Shown: one piece after another, positions 16,357 to 25,395 of the stretch
Numbering within the stretch: position 1 is the stretch's first letter
Layout: each line of letters opens with the position of its first letter
From: Thalassospira sp. HF15
GTDB taxonomy: Bacteria; Pseudomonadota; Alphaproteobacteria; Rhodospirillales; Thalassospiraceae
Assembly (NCBI RefSeq): GCF_011806525.1
Contig: NZ_JAAVKI010000004.1
Location: 248,001 to 312,000, forward strand
Direction: 5' to 3'
Length of the DNA stretch: 64,000 bases
Made by a program: the position numbers and the translations under genes
The notes under the pieces: generated by a model
The model's input: only the letters and a program-made list of their open reading frames with translations
The model's database searches: none
Told to the model about the DNA's origin: nothing

Positions 16357-17823
16357 ATGTCCATCATCCGCCCGCCTGCTGTTGCCGGGACGTTTTATCC
16401 GGCCGATGCCGACTTGCTTCGCAGCGAGATTGACGGACTGTTGGATGCGGCCCTGCGTTCAGATGCCGTATCGGGACCTGCAACGCCTAAGGCGATCATT
16501 GTGCCGCATGCGGGGTTGATGTTTTCGGGTAGTCTGGCGGCCCTTGGCTTTGCCACGGTGCGGGCGCTTAAAAACACCGTCAAACGCATTGTGATTATTG
16601 GCCCGGCGCATCGCATGGCGTTTCAGGGGATTGCCTTGGCGCGCGCTGATCAGTTTGCGACGCCACTTGGGTCGATGCGCTGTGATTTGCCCGCCCTGCA
16701 ATCAGCCCTTTCACTGCCGCATGTTCAGATGCTTGATGAAGCGCATACGCTTGAGCACGGGCTTGAGATTGAATTGCCATTTATTCAGCGCCTGTTTGGC
16801 GAGGGGGCGGATTTCGGCATTGTGCCGCTTCTGGTCAGCCGGTGCAGCCCGCGGCAGGTGCACGAAGTGATCGAAAAGCTTTGGGGCGGGCCGGAAACCC
16901 TGATCGTGATTTCATCGGATCTGTCGCATTTCCATGATTATGACACCGCCCAGCGTATGGATAACCGCACACGCGCGATGATCGAAAACTTCGATGCCGA
17001 AAATATCGATACCAGTGATGCCTGCGGCGCGTTGCCGGTTGCCGGGATGCTGATGGCGGCGCGCAATCGCGCCATGAAGATCAAGACACTGGGCATGCGC
17101 AATTCCGGCGATGTCACGGGCGATAAATCGCGCGTGGTCGGCTATGGCGCCTGGGCGATTTATGCGGCGGATGCATCAGATATGCGGGATGATGGCGAGA
17201 CCGATTTCACCAAGGCGACCGAAAATCTGATCAAGGCGCATGGGGCCGAGATGCTGGGCCTGTGTCGGCAATCGATCCTGCATGGGCTTGAGACCGGCGC
17301 GCCGTTACAGGTTTCGCCCAGTGAGGTTGCCCCGGCCCTTGCCGCACCGGGGGCGTGTTTTGTGACGCTGAAGAAAGCCGGGCAGTTGCGCGGCTGTATC
17401 GGGTCGATCATTTCCCATGCACCACTTGCGCGTGATCTGTGCGAGAATGCGTTCAAGGCGGCGTTTCGCGATCCGCGCTTTGCCGGGCTTACGCGCGATG
17501 AGATCAATGATGATCTTGAACTTTCGATTTCAGTCCTTTCGCCACCCGCCCCGTTCGGGTTTGACAGCGAGGCCGATCTGATTGGCAAGCTAACCCCGTT
17601 TGAGGACGGGATCATTTTATCGGATGGCAATCGGCGGGGATTATTCCTGCCGCAAGTTTGGGATCAGCTGCCCGATCCGAGAGACTTTCTGGCCCATCTG
17701 AAACGCAAGGCGGGGCTTGCCATGGATCATTGGTCACCCAATATGCGCGCAGAGCGGTTTATTACCCGAGGGATTTCATCCAAAGACGTCCGCCCCAGCG
17801 GGTTCTGGGATCAGCAAGGTTAA
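16357..17823 (+). CDS. Fused Memo-AMMECR1 protein (AmmeMemoRadiSam proteins B and A)
   Basis: This 488-residue protein joins two families usually encoded separately. Residues 1 to about 275 are Memo-like (RPPAVAGTFYPAD start, PHAGLMFSGSLAALGF, EHGLEIELPF and SSDLSHFHDY with its conserved metal-type His and Asp residues). Residues about 290-488 are AMMECR1-like with the hallmark LRGCIGSI near residue 347. Memo proteins resemble extradiol dioxygenases and may bind metal. The partner radical SAM enzyme is at 14349-15425. The fusion supports a shared pathway. No classical ribosome site is obvious before ATG 16357. Confidence 0.9.
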   Translation: MSIIRPPAVAGTFYPADADLLRSEIDGLLDAALRSDAVSGPATPKAIIVPHAGLMFSGSLAALGFATVRALKNTVKRIVIIGPAHRMAFQGIALARADQFATPLGSMRCDLPALQSALSLPHVQMLDEAHTLEHGLEIELPFIQRLFGEGADFGIVPLLVSRCSPRQVHEVIEKLWGGPETLIVISSDLSHFHDYDTAQRMDNRTRAMIENFDAENIDTSDACGALPVAGMLMAARNRAMKIKTLGMRNSGDVTGDKSRVVGYGAWAIYAADASDMRDDGETDFTKATENLIKAHGAEMLGLCRQSILHGLETGAPLQVSPSEVAPALAAPGACFVTLKKAGQLRGCIGSIISHAPLARDLCENAFKAAFRDPRFAGLTRDEINDDLELSISVLSPPAPFGFDSEADLIGKLTPFEDGIILSDGNRRGLFLPQVWDQLPDPRDFLAHLKRKAGLAMDHWSPNMRAERFITRGISSKDVRPSGFWDQQG

Positions 17824-17829
17824 AAGATC

Positions 17830-18213
17830 ATGGCAAGCAAAACACAAGATGATACGCGCTACGCCGACTTCATCGCCGAGGTTGCCGAATGGGAAGGTGT
17901 CTGGGGGCTTTATCATAATGGCTGGTTGCTGCAGACAAATGATGCCGGCGAGAAATTCTGCCCGATCTTTGCACTGCGTGATGAAGCCAAAAGCTTTGCA
18001 GCCAGCGTTCAAAGCGATCATGTCCCCACCGCCATCACCCTTGTTGAGCTCACCGAGAGCCTGATGGTGCAATGGCGGGCCGAGGACATCATGGCAGGCA
18101 TCTGTCCGACCCAGGCCTTGCCCGCCATCGTGGTCAGCCCCGATCAGCTCAGCAATGATTTGATGGCGGCCCTTAAGGACGTCATGGACGAACGGTTTGG
18201 CAACCAAAGCTGA
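17830..18213 (+). CDS. DUF2750 family protein
   Basis: A 127-residue soluble protein starting six bases after the Memo-AMMECR1 stop codon, hence co-transcribed. The pattern EGVWGLYHNGWLLQTNDAGEKFCPIFALRDEAKSFA, followed by a VELTESLMVQW segment and a C-terminal LPAIVVSPDQLSNDLM, matches DUF2750, a family of unknown function probably with an alpha/beta fold. No catalytic residues can be proposed. Confidence 0.75.
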   Translation: MASKTQDDTRYADFIAEVAEWEGVWGLYHNGWLLQTNDAGEKFCPIFALRDEAKSFAASVQSDHVPTAITLVELTESLMVQWRAEDIMAGICPTQALPAIVVSPDQLSNDLMAALKDVMDERFGNQS

Positions 18214-18324
18214 AAAGACGGCACGCCTGAAATAGCGCGGCAACGCAAAGCCGGGCTGGACGTTGCGGGCAAAATTCCCTATTCCCGAGGGATATTTGAT
18301 TTTATCCCGAGAAACGAGATTGCC

Positions 18325-19140
18325 ATGACCATTGCCCTGCCCGCCGATGCGCATACCCTTGAAAACGGACTGATTGAAATCGCCCGCAAGGCGGGGGCAG
18401 CGATGATGGCAATCTATCAGACCGACTTCGAAGTCCGTTCCAAGGATGATGCAAGCCCGGTGACCGAGGCCGATGATGCGGCAGAGGCCGTGATCCTGCC
18501 CGGTCTGCGCGCCCTGACCCCGGATGTCAAAATCGTCTCCGAGGAAAGTGCTGCCAAGGGTGATGTGCCCGATGTGAATGGGGATACGGACTTTTTCTGG
18601 CTGGTTGATCCGCTGGATGGCACCAAGGAATTTATCAAGCGCAATGGCGAGTTCACGGTTAATGTTGCCCTGATCGCCAAGGGTCAGCCGGTATTGGGCG
18701 TTGTCTATGCCCCGGCAATCGACAAGCTTTATTACGGCGGGCCGGATGGCGCGAAACTGATTGAAGGCGATGCCGATCCGAAAACCACCGAGATCAGGGT
18801 GCGTGACATGCCCGAAGACGGGGTTGTTGTTGTCGGGTCCCGCTCGCACGGCGATCCCGAAGCGATGAAAGCGTTTCTCGGCGACCTTGCGGTCAAGGAA
18901 CTGCGTCCGGCGGGTAGCTCGCTCAAGCTTTGCCTTGTTGCGGCGGGTGAAGCCGATCTGTATCCCCGCCTTGGCCCGACCATGGAATGGGATATCGGCG
19001 CGGGGCATGCGGTATTGAAAGCCGCAGGCGGTGTGGTTGAAAATATGGACGGATCCCGATTCCTTTATGGCAAGGCCGATTTCCGCAACCCGTTCTTCAT
19101 CGCGCGCAGCCCGTCCGTGCCGGTAAAGTACGAAGGCTGA
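18325..19140 (+). CDS. cysQ: 3'(2'),5'-bisphosphate nucleotidase CysQ
   Basis: This 271-residue member of the lithium-sensitive, magnesium-dependent inositol monophosphatase superfamily clears 3'-phosphoadenosine 5'-phosphate made during sulfate assimilation. The metal-binding motifs are present in order: SPVTEADDAAE near residue 45, VDPLDGTKEFI near residue 92 (the CysQ form D-P-L-D-G-T-K-E-F), and WDIGAGHAVLKAAGG near residue 219. Length is typical. It stands alone, with a GAG-type ribosome site. Confidence 0.92.
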   Translation: MTIALPADAHTLENGLIEIARKAGAAMMAIYQTDFEVRSKDDASPVTEADDAAEAVILPGLRALTPDVKIVSEESAAKGDVPDVNGDTDFFWLVDPLDGTKEFIKRNGEFTVNVALIAKGQPVLGVVYAPAIDKLYYGGPDGAKLIEGDADPKTTEIRVRDMPEDGVVVVGSRSHGDPEAMKAFLGDLAVKELRPAGSSLKLCLVAAGEADLYPRLGPTMEWDIGAGHAVLKAAGGVVENMDGSRFLYGKADFRNPFFIARSPSVPVKYEG

Positions 19141-19568
19141 TCCTTCGCAAAGCGGGATCAAATCCGAATTTCAAAGCACGATCAGCAGCTTGACTTTTGC
19201 GCAGTGCAACACGGCTTAAAACCGCATTTTTCGGGAAAGCTTGAAACTGCTACATACCGCAGTTTCCTTGACTTTCCGGGCAGTTTGCGCTATCAATTCC
19301 TTATCGCCACACAGAGTGTAGGTGACGTAAATAGCCGCCGGAATCACGGCGACGCGGTCTTGTCTCACCACTGCAGGGCGAGATGGGGCTAGAGCGTAAA
19401 ATGGAGCCGCCATTCTTTATGGCGGCTCTGCGCTGTTTGAGCCTGTTTTCCTGATCATCACCGTTGGTTTTTCAATCCGGATTGCGAGCTTTGCGCGCGA
19501 TCTTCCTTGTCATGGCAGTGCATCATCGCTAGGTATTTGAGATAGATTATCTTTTCAGAGATTGTGGC
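19141..19568. other. Long intergenic region upstream of tsaC, with a hairpin
   Basis: No credible gene is present in 428 bases. A perfect 10-bp stem (GAGCCGCCAT 19404-19413 with ATGGCGGCTC 19419-19428, loop TCTTT) lacks a clear T run. A TTGACT followed 17 bases later by TATCAA near 19269-19297 resembles a sigma-70 promoter pointing right. Together they would fit a small RNA of about 130 bases or a leader for tsaC, but neither is supported beyond this. Confidence 0.3.
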
Positions 19569-20564
19569 ATGGCACCGGCTCTTACCATCCGTCCCTATTC
19601 CGAAGGCGCGCTTAGTCAGGCGGCAGCAAAGCTGCGCGCGGGCGAGCTTGTCGCCTTTCCGACCGAGACGGTTTACGGGCTGGGCGCGGATGCAACCAAT
19701 GCCGATGCCGTAGCGGGGATTTACGCCGCCAAGAAACGGCCGAGCTTTAATCCGCTGATCAGCCATTTTCCCGACCGCGATGCGGCCGCCAAACATGCCG
19801 AATTTGATGACCGCGCCGACAAACTGGCCGCGGCCTTTTGGCCGGGTGCCCTGACCCTTGTTTTGCCGCGCAAGGCGGACAGTGATGTCTGTGATCTGGT
19901 GACGGCAGGCCTCCCCAGCATTGCCGTGCGGGTTCCGGCCCATCCGATGGCGCGTGAATTGTTGCGCGCGGTCGGTCGCCCCGTCGCCGCCCCATCGGCC
20001 AACCGGTCTGGCAAGATCAGCCCGACCACGGCGGGCCATGTGGCGCAGTCGCTGGGCGATGCGATTGGCATGATCCTGGATGGCGGGCCGTGCGGCGTTG
20101 GGCTTGAAAGCACAGTGATTGACCTGACCACTGATCGGGTCGTGATGTTGCGCCCCGGCGGGGTGACAGCCGAACAAGTTTCAGAATTGCTGGACTGTGA
20201 TGTCATCATGGCAGAAAGCGATGATAGCGCACCCAAAAGCCCCGGCATGCTGACCAGCCATTATGCGCCCGGCCTTCCGGTGCGCCTTGATGCCAAATCC
20301 GCCAACACGGCCAAATACGGCCATGAGGTGCTACTCGGCTTTGGCGATTGCAATACCAAGGGGTTTGAGACGGTGCTTTGGCTGTCGAAATCAGGCGATG
20401 ATATCGAGGCGGCGGCGAACCTTTTTGCCAAACTGCATGAAGCCGATCAGAGCCACTTTGACGGGATTGCGATTGCGCCGATACCCGATGCGGGCTTGGG
20501 CATTGCGATCAATGACCGTTTGAAACGTGCGAGCGCCCCGCGCGCGCCGCATTCCGAGCCGTAA
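19569..20564 (+). CDS. L-threonylcarbamoyladenylate synthase (TsaC/Sua5)
   Basis: This 331-residue enzyme makes threonylcarbamoyl-AMP from threonine, bicarbonate and ATP for t6A modification of ANN-decoding tRNAs. The N-terminal YrdC domain is complete, with GELVAFPTETVYGLGADA at about residues 25-42, the KKRP block (AKKRPSFNPLISH) and PSANRSGKISPTTAGHV. The C-terminal extension after about residue 210 corresponds to the Sua5 domain, so this is the long Sua5 form rather than the short TsaC form. The next gene starts 12 bases after the stop. Confidence 0.92.
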   Translation: MAPALTIRPYSEGALSQAAAKLRAGELVAFPTETVYGLGADATNADAVAGIYAAKKRPSFNPLISHFPDRDAAAKHAEFDDRADKLAAAFWPGALTLVLPRKADSDVCDLVTAGLPSIAVRVPAHPMARELLRAVGRPVAAPSANRSGKISPTTAGHVAQSLGDAIGMILDGGPCGVGLESTVIDLTTDRVVMLRPGGVTAEQVSELLDCDVIMAESDDSAPKSPGMLTSHYAPGLPVRLDAKSANTAKYGHEVLLGFGDCNTKGFETVLWLSKSGDDIEAAANLFAKLHEADQSHFDGIAIAPIPDAGLGIAINDRLKRASAPRAPHSEP

Positions 20565-20576
20565 GGGAACAGCGCG

Positions 20577-21989
20577 ATGTCGTTCCTGCCAGATACCGCA
20601 CTTCAAGACCTCAAAGACCTGCTGGGCCCGAAGGGCTTTAGCATGGAAAGCGATGTGCTTGCGGCCCACAACGCCGAGGCACGCGGCAAGTTTGAAGGCC
20701 ACGCTGAGATCATCCTGTTTCCGGCCAGCACAGAAGAAGTTGCCAAGGCGGTTGCCATCTGTGCAGCCCATAACATCGCGGTTGTCCCGCAAGGCGGCAA
20801 TACCGGGCGTTGCGGCGGGGCGGTTGCCGATGACAAACAGGTTCTGATCAACCTGAAACGCATGAACCGCGTGATCGAGATTGATGCGCGGGATTTCACA
20901 GCCACCGTTGAAGCCGGTGCGATCCTGCAAAACATTCAGGAAGCGGCCGAAAAGCAGGATTTGCTGTTTCCCCTGTCACTGGGGGCGGAGGGCACCTGTC
21001 AGATTGGTGGCAACCTTGCGACCAATGCAGGCGGCCTGAACGTGATCCGATATGGCAATGCGCGCGATCTTTGCCTTGGGCTTGAGGTCGTATTGCCCGA
21101 TGGTAGCGTGTGGAACGGGTTATCCAAGCTTCGCAAGGACAATACCGGTTATGACCTGCGCGATCTGTTTATCGGCGCCGAGGGAACGCTTGGGATTATC
21201 ACCAAGGCGACGTTAAAGCTGTTTGCCCAACCCAAACACGTCGCCACCGCATGGGTTGCCGTGCCAACGCCGGAATGTGCGCTTGATCTTTTGGCCCTTG
21301 CACGTCGCCATACCGGTGATGCGATTGCGGCGTTCGAGCTGATCAGCAAATTCGCCCATGATCTGTCGGTGACCTACCTTAAGGGCCTGACGCGCCCGCT
21401 TGCGACCAAGACAGACTGGCATGTGTTGATCGAACTGACCTCATCACGCCCGAATGATGATCTGGAAACGCTTCTGGTGGACCTTCTGGGACAGGCGGTC
21501 GAGATTGGTCTGGCATCTGATGCCACCCTTGCCCAGTCCGAAGCCCAGCGTGAAAACCTTTGGGCGATCCGCGAAGGCATCCCCGAGGCGCAAGGCTTTG
21601 AAGGCGGGTCGATCAAGCATGATGTGTCGGTGCCCATCTCGAAAGTGCCCGATCTTCTGAAGCGAGGGATGGCGGCAGCAGATGCGCTTATTCCCGGCAT
21701 TCGCCCCTGCCCGTTTGGCCATGTCGGTGATGGCAATATCCATTTCAATTTCACCCAGCCCGCCACCATGGACAAGGAGCGCTACCTTGCAGAGTGGCAA
21801 AGCCTGAACAGCGTCATTCACGACATCGTCACCGAGCTTGGCGGATCGATCAGTGCCGAGCACGGCATCGGCCAGCTTAAACGCGACGAACTGGCCCATT
21901 ATGCCAGCATTGAAAAACTCAAACTGCTGCGCGCGATCAAGGATGCCATTGATCCAGATGGCCGGCTTAATCCGGGCAAGATTGTATAA
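20577..21989 (+). CDS. FAD-binding oxidoreductase, D-2-hydroxyacid dehydrogenase type
   Basis: This 470-residue flavoenzyme of the GlcD/D-2-hydroxyglutarate dehydrogenase/D-lactate dehydrogenase family has a VAO-type FAD domain with VVPQGGNTGRCGGAV near residue 70 and GNLATNAGG near residue 143. The C-terminal substrate domain contains GHVGDGNIHFNF near residue 382 and the closing ISAEHGIGQLKRDEL motif near residue 422, with metal/active-site His residues. It probably oxidises a D-2-hydroxyacid such as D-2-hydroxyglutarate or D-lactate to the keto acid; the substrate cannot be fixed. The 12-base spacing behind the tsaC/sua5 gene suggests co-transcription. Confidence 0.88.
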   Translation: MSFLPDTALQDLKDLLGPKGFSMESDVLAAHNAEARGKFEGHAEIILFPASTEEVAKAVAICAAHNIAVVPQGGNTGRCGGAVADDKQVLINLKRMNRVIEIDARDFTATVEAGAILQNIQEAAEKQDLLFPLSLGAEGTCQIGGNLATNAGGLNVIRYGNARDLCLGLEVVLPDGSVWNGLSKLRKDNTGYDLRDLFIGAEGTLGIITKATLKLFAQPKHVATAWVAVPTPECALDLLALARRHTGDAIAAFELISKFAHDLSVTYLKGLTRPLATKTDWHVLIELTSSRPNDDLETLLVDLLGQAVEIGLASDATLAQSEAQRENLWAIREGIPEAQGFEGGSIKHDVSVPISKVPDLLKRGMAAADALIPGIRPCPFGHVGDGNIHFNFTQPATMDKERYLAEWQSLNSVIHDIVTELGGSISAEHGIGQLKRDELAHYASIEKLKLLRAIKDAIDPDGRLNPGKIV

Positions 21990-22088
21990 TAGCGTCCACC
22001 ATCCGCATTATGCGCAGCAAGCATTGCCACCTTTCACGCATATGCACCGCCGAGCAATACGCCCACCCCAAAGATGGAAGATCGCCCC

Positions 22089-22838
22089 ATGTTCTCTGTC
22101 GAAACTTATGCGCCGCTTGATCAGGCAAAACCGGTTGCCGACAATGTCTGGATCTTTGATGGTCCGGTGATCGGATTTCAGTATGCCGGACTTAAACTGC
22201 CCTTTCCCACCCGAATGACCGTTGTCCGCCTGAGCGATGGCAAACTGTTTGTCCATTCGCCGATCCGCCTTAATGACGAACTCAGGGCCGCTGTCGATGC
22301 CCTGGGCGAGGTTGCCTATCTGATTGCGCCCAACACCATCCATTATGCCGGGGTGCCTGATTGGCAAAAAGCCTATCCGGATGCCAAGGCGTTCTGTGCG
22401 CCCGGTGTCATCAAGCGGGCCAAGTCGGTCGGCATTTCGGTTGAATTTGACGCGGAGCTTGCCGATACGCCGGAAGCCGAATGGGCCGATGAAATCGAAC
22501 AGGTGCTGGTGCGGGGCAGTTACCTGAACGAGGCGGTGTTTTTCCACACCAAGTCCAAAACCCTGATCCTGACCGACCTGATCGAGAATTTCGAAGCCCC
22601 CAAAATCAAAAGCCCGATCTGGCGGTTTATGGTCAGATTGTTTGGCACCATGGACCCACATGGCAGCATGCCGCGCGACATGCGCCTGACCTTTGCCGGA
22701 TACAAGGACGGGCTGCACAAGGCGGTCCAAACCATGATCGACTGGAACCCTGACTATGTGGTTCTGGCGCATGGGCGTTGCTATGACAGCCGCTGCGTTG
22801 ATGAACTCAGACGCGCCTTTTCCTGGGTTTTGCGATAG
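22089..22838 (+). CDS. DUF4336 domain-containing protein
   Basis: A 249-residue protein with the DUF4336 pattern: VADNVWIFDGPVIGF near the start, KLPFPTRMTVVRLSDGKLFVHSPIRL and then APNTIHYAGVPDWQKAYPDAK. The fold resembles metallo-beta-lactamase proteins, but a full set of metal ligands is not evident, so enzymatic activity is uncertain. ATG 22089 with GGAAG upstream is preferred to the in-frame ATG at 22074. It ends at the bidirectional terminator shared with the convergent phosphatase gene. Confidence 0.78.
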   Translation: MFSVETYAPLDQAKPVADNVWIFDGPVIGFQYAGLKLPFPTRMTVVRLSDGKLFVHSPIRLNDELRAAVDALGEVAYLIAPNTIHYAGVPDWQKAYPDAKAFCAPGVIKRAKSVGISVEFDAELADTPEAEWADEIEQVLVRGSYLNEAVFFHTKSKTLILTDLIENFEAPKIKSPIWRFMVRLFGTMDPHGSMPRDMRLTFAGYKDGLHKAVQTMIDWNPDYVVLAHGRCYDSRCVDELRRAFSWVLR

Positions 22839-22846
22839 CCAACAAG

Positions 22847-22873
22847 AAAGGGCGCCCCGATGGGACGCCCTTT
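22847..22873. terminator. Bidirectional terminator between convergent genes
   Basis: AAAGGGCG and CGCCCTTT pair across an 11-base loop between the stop codons of the DUF4336 gene (plus) and the acid phosphatase gene (minus). The symmetric A and T ends suit both directions, though the T run is short. Confidence 0.7.
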
Positions 22874-22895
22874 CATATGATCAAGGTCGGCGGGC

Positions 22896-23747
22896 TTATT
22901 CAGCCGGACCGGCCCACGGGGTCATGGCGTTGATCTTGTCCTGACGACGTTCGTCGCCCGACTTGCCCCAATCACCACCAAAGGCGGCTGATTCCCAGGA
23001 GCCGTAGCTCGGGTTCGGGAGCATGAACCAGCGTTCACCCCAGTAATTGCCATACTTTTCCATGACTTCGAGACGCTCTGCGATCGAGCCATCGATTTCG
23101 TCGGTGAAGTCACCGAAGTTGTCACCGAACTGCATGATCACACGGTAATCCTCGGCAACAGCGGCACGGCGCGGGGTTTTGTTGGAGCCCCATTCTTCGA
23201 CCTCGCCACGCAGCATGACGTGTTTTTCGTCCGCATAGGGGAAGCCATACTTCTTCAGGTTCTCGATGGTCGGTTCTTCTTCCGGTGCCTTGCGGTTTGA
23301 GACATAGAAGACTTCGACACCACGGGCAGCAGCCGCCTTGGTGAATTCGAGCGCGCCCGGGGTCGGAGTGGAAATCATGTCATGGACGAAGGCCGCCCAG
23401 GTTTTGGAGCTGTAATGGGTTTTATCCGCGACCACCCATGCCTGATAGGCAGAGTTATCAAGAACGGTTTCATCAACATCAAGGATAACAGCCGGCGGTT
23501 TGGTCATATAGTTGCCGTCCTGCTCAAGGGCGGCAGTCCAGCTGTGATCACCAATCGCCGCATCAAGCAGACGGGTTGCACCAGCATAAACCGACATGGC
23601 GGTCGTTTTGTACTCGACCGAGGTCTGCAGCCACAAAGTGCCGTTCAGGCCATCATTCTGTTCTGGCTCCGCCTGGGCGCCAAACGCGCAAAGCGCACTG
23701 GTCGCCACAATGGCAGCAACGCCAAATGATCTTGCGATAAAAGTCAT
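22896..23747 (-). CDS. Periplasmic acid phosphatase, e(P4)/class C type
   Basis: This 283-residue HAD-superfamily phosphatase has the nucleophile motif ILDVDETVLDN near residue 88 and a late acidic motif FGDNFGDF near residue 218. The WLQTSVEYKTTAMSVYAGA segment is typical of the 5'-nucleotidase/e(P4) family, which dephosphorylates nucleoside monophosphates outside the cytoplasm. The start at ATG 23747 has GGGAGA upstream and gives a signal peptide ending AFGAQA-EP; the frame upstream is not needed. The e(P4) prototype is a lipoprotein. Here no lipobox cysteine is present, so a soluble periplasmic enzyme is expected. Confidence 0.9.
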   Translation of the reverse strand: MTFIARSFGVAAIVATSALCAFGAQAEPEQNDGLNGTLWLQTSVEYKTTAMSVYAGATRLLDAAIGDHSWTAALEQDGNYMTKPPAVILDVDETVLDNSAYQAWVVADKTHYSSKTWAAFVHDMISTPTPGALEFTKAAAARGVEVFYVSNRKAPEEEPTIENLKKYGFPYADEKHVMLRGEVEEWGSNKTPRRAAVAEDYRVIMQFGDNFGDFTDEIDGSIAERLEVMEKYGNYWGERWFMLPNPSYGSWESAAFGGDWGKSGDERRQDKINAMTPWAGPAE

Positions 23748-23831
23748 ATGTAGTCTCCCTGTTGATTTCCGGGCTGCATGGATACTGACCATGCAGACAG
23801 GATTTCATAACCATGCCACTGCACTGCGATA

Positions 23832-23869
23832 AAGAAAAAGCCTTTTTCAACATCATGGCTGAAAAAGGC
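23832..23869 (-). terminator. Terminator of the HAD-DUF1244-acyP operon
   Basis: GCCTTTTTCA and TGAAAAAGGC pair perfectly around a 10-base loop (23840-23869), followed on the minus strand by TTTTTCTTT. It lies about 50 bases beyond the acylphosphatase stop. Confidence 0.82.
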
Positions 23870-23919
23870 GTTTGTCCGGCATTTGATAAAGACGCCAAAT
23901 GATTGAACGCACGGTACTT

Positions 23920-24234
23920 TTATGCGGTCGAACGTTTTTCAAAGGACGCAAAGCCGTCTTCAAGGGCGGGTTCTTCGTGAATGCGATCGACGCGCGCATG
24001 GGTCGGGCCTTCGTGACAGGCCTGAATCATTGATTGTACGACCTTGGCCGGGCCGCAAAAAACCGCCTCGACCGAGCCGTCATGGCGATTGCGCACCCAG
24101 CCGGTCAGATCGCGCTTGCGGGCTTGTTCGACGGTCCATGCGCGATACCACACACCCTGCACCCGGCCTTCGATCCGGGCGTGGACGGCGATATTGCCGT
24201 CACCCGTTGACGGGTCGGGGCTTGTATCAGTCAT
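23920..24234 (-). CDS. acyP: Acylphosphatase
   Basis: This 104-residue enzyme hydrolyses acyl phosphates. The signature is ARIEGRVQGVWYRAWTVEQA, with the catalytic Arg in GVWYR, followed by GWVRNRHDGSVEAVFCG carrying the catalytic Asn. The frame extends 49 codons upstream, but ATG 24234 has an excellent GGGAGGAGG site. It has an extra acidic N-terminal tail of about ten residues. It is the last gene of a three-gene minus-strand cluster. Confidence 0.92.
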   Translation of the reverse strand: MTDTSPDPSTGDGNIAVHARIEGRVQGVWYRAWTVEQARKRDLTGWVRNRHDGSVEAVFCGPAKVVQSMIQACHEGPTHARVDRIHEEPALEDGFASFEKRSTA

Positions 24235-24284
24235 GATCGGGCCTCCTCCCTTGTCGATGGTGCCCAAATGGTGCCAAATGGGGC

Positions 24285-24668
24285 TTACTTCGCGCCGGGG
24301 ATTTTGGCATGCAGATGGGCGGTGTCCTGAAACTTCTGTTTCTGCTCGTCGCTTGCCGGCGCCTGATAGTTGTCCTTCCAAGCGTCATAGGTCATGCCAT
24401 AGACGACTTCGCGCGCACCATCATAATCCATGGCAACACCCTTTTCGCGGGCCGCGGCCAGATACCATTTGGCCAGGCAGTTGCGGCAGAAACCGGCAAG
24501 GTTCATCAGATCGATGTTCTGAACATCCTTGCGGTTCTGAAGATGGGTGACCAGTCCGCGAAAGGCAGCCGCTTCGAGTTCGAGTTTGGTTTGCGGATCA
24601 AGATCGGCTGCCGGACCGTTGGCCAGCACGGCCTCGGAGGACATTTCAGAACCGGCGCAATCAGACAT
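24285..24668 (-). CDS. DUF1244 family protein
   Basis: A 127-residue protein whose core (LELEAAAFRGLVTHLQNRKDVQNIDLMNLAGFCRNCLAKWY, then GAREVVYGMTYDAWK) is the highly conserved DUF1244 pattern, widespread in Proteobacteria and of unknown function. The CRNC pair might bind metal. The start ATG overlaps the stop of the HAD gene by eight bases, with GGAG upstream, so translation is coupled. An internal ATG eight codons in is possible. Confidence 0.88.
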   Translation of the reverse strand: MSDCAGSEMSSEAVLANGPAADLDPQTKLELEAAAFRGLVTHLQNRKDVQNIDLMNLAGFCRNCLAKWYLAAAREKGVAMDYDGAREVVYGMTYDAWKDNYQAPASDEQKQKFQDTAHLHAKIPGAK

Positions 24669-25395
24669 TTTCCATACTCCCGCTGGTCTTTTCCTGCTCA
24701 AGCTTTGCGATGATCCCGGGCACATCAGCAATGCTTTCGGCCGTGACGACCTTTTCATTGTCGATTTCGGTCTGATCAACCATTTCATGGACCCAGGTGA
24801 TTTCATAGGGAATGTGGATCGCAGTGCCACCGCACGCAAGGACCGGCAGGATATCGGATTTCATCGAATTGCCGATCATCACGGCCTGTTCGGGCTCAAC
24901 ACCATAGCGGCCGAAAATGTTGCGGTAGGTCAGCGGATCTTTTTCCGAGACGATTTCAATGCCGTCAAACAGGTCTTCAAAGCCGGAACGGTCGATCTTG
25001 AGCTGCTGGGCGATCAGATCGCCCTTGGTGACCAGAACGACCTTGTATTCCGGGTGCTTGGCATAGTGTTTCAGCACGGTCTCTGCCCCGTCGATTATAC
25101 GGGTCGGCGCACGCAGCATTGATTTGCCGATTTCGGCCAGTTTGTGGATGTCTTCGGCGCTGATTTTACGATCAGAGAGTTCGATCGCCGTTTCAATCAT
25201 CGACAGGGTAAAGCCCGTCACGCCATAGCCATAGATGGAGAGGTTGGCCAACTCGGCCTGATAGAGACGATCATCAACCTGTTCGGGATCAACATAATGT
25301 CCCAGCATTTCGCGCAGCTCTACATGGGCCTGTCGGAAAAGCGGCTCGTTGTGCCACAGGGTATCGTCGCCATCAAAAGCAATCAGCTTATACAT
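24661..25395 (-). CDS. HAD family hydrolase
   Basis: This 244-residue HAD phosphatase has motif I FDGDDTLWHNE at residues 6-16, with the two Asp residues in D-x-D arrangement, motif II VVLVTKGD near residue 120 and motif III/IV VMIGNSMKSDI near residue 175. The substrate is unknown. ATG 25395 with GAGGCG upstream starts directly at the fold; the longer frame is not needed. It is first in the operon with DUF1244 and acyP. The structured repeat at 25560 lies 165 bases upstream. Confidence 0.87.
   Translation of the reverse strand: MYKLIAFDGDDTLWHNEPLFRQAHVELREMLGHYVDPEQVDDRLYQAELANLSIYGYGVTGFTLSMIETAIELSDRKISAEDIHKLAEIGKSMLRAPTRIIDGAETVLKHYAKHPEYKVVLVTKGDLIAQQLKIDRSGFEDLFDGIEIVSEKDPLTYRNIFGRYGVEPEQAVMIGNSMKSDILPVLACGGTAIHIPYEITWVHEMVDQTEIDNEKVVTAESIADVPGIIAKLEQEKTSGSMENV

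Noticed and set aside
17776..19161. Long minus-strand open frame (461 codons) opposite the DUF2750 and cysQ genes
   Set aside because: Both opposite genes have clear family motifs; the antisense product is composed of Gly, His, Arg and Asp without recognisable domains.
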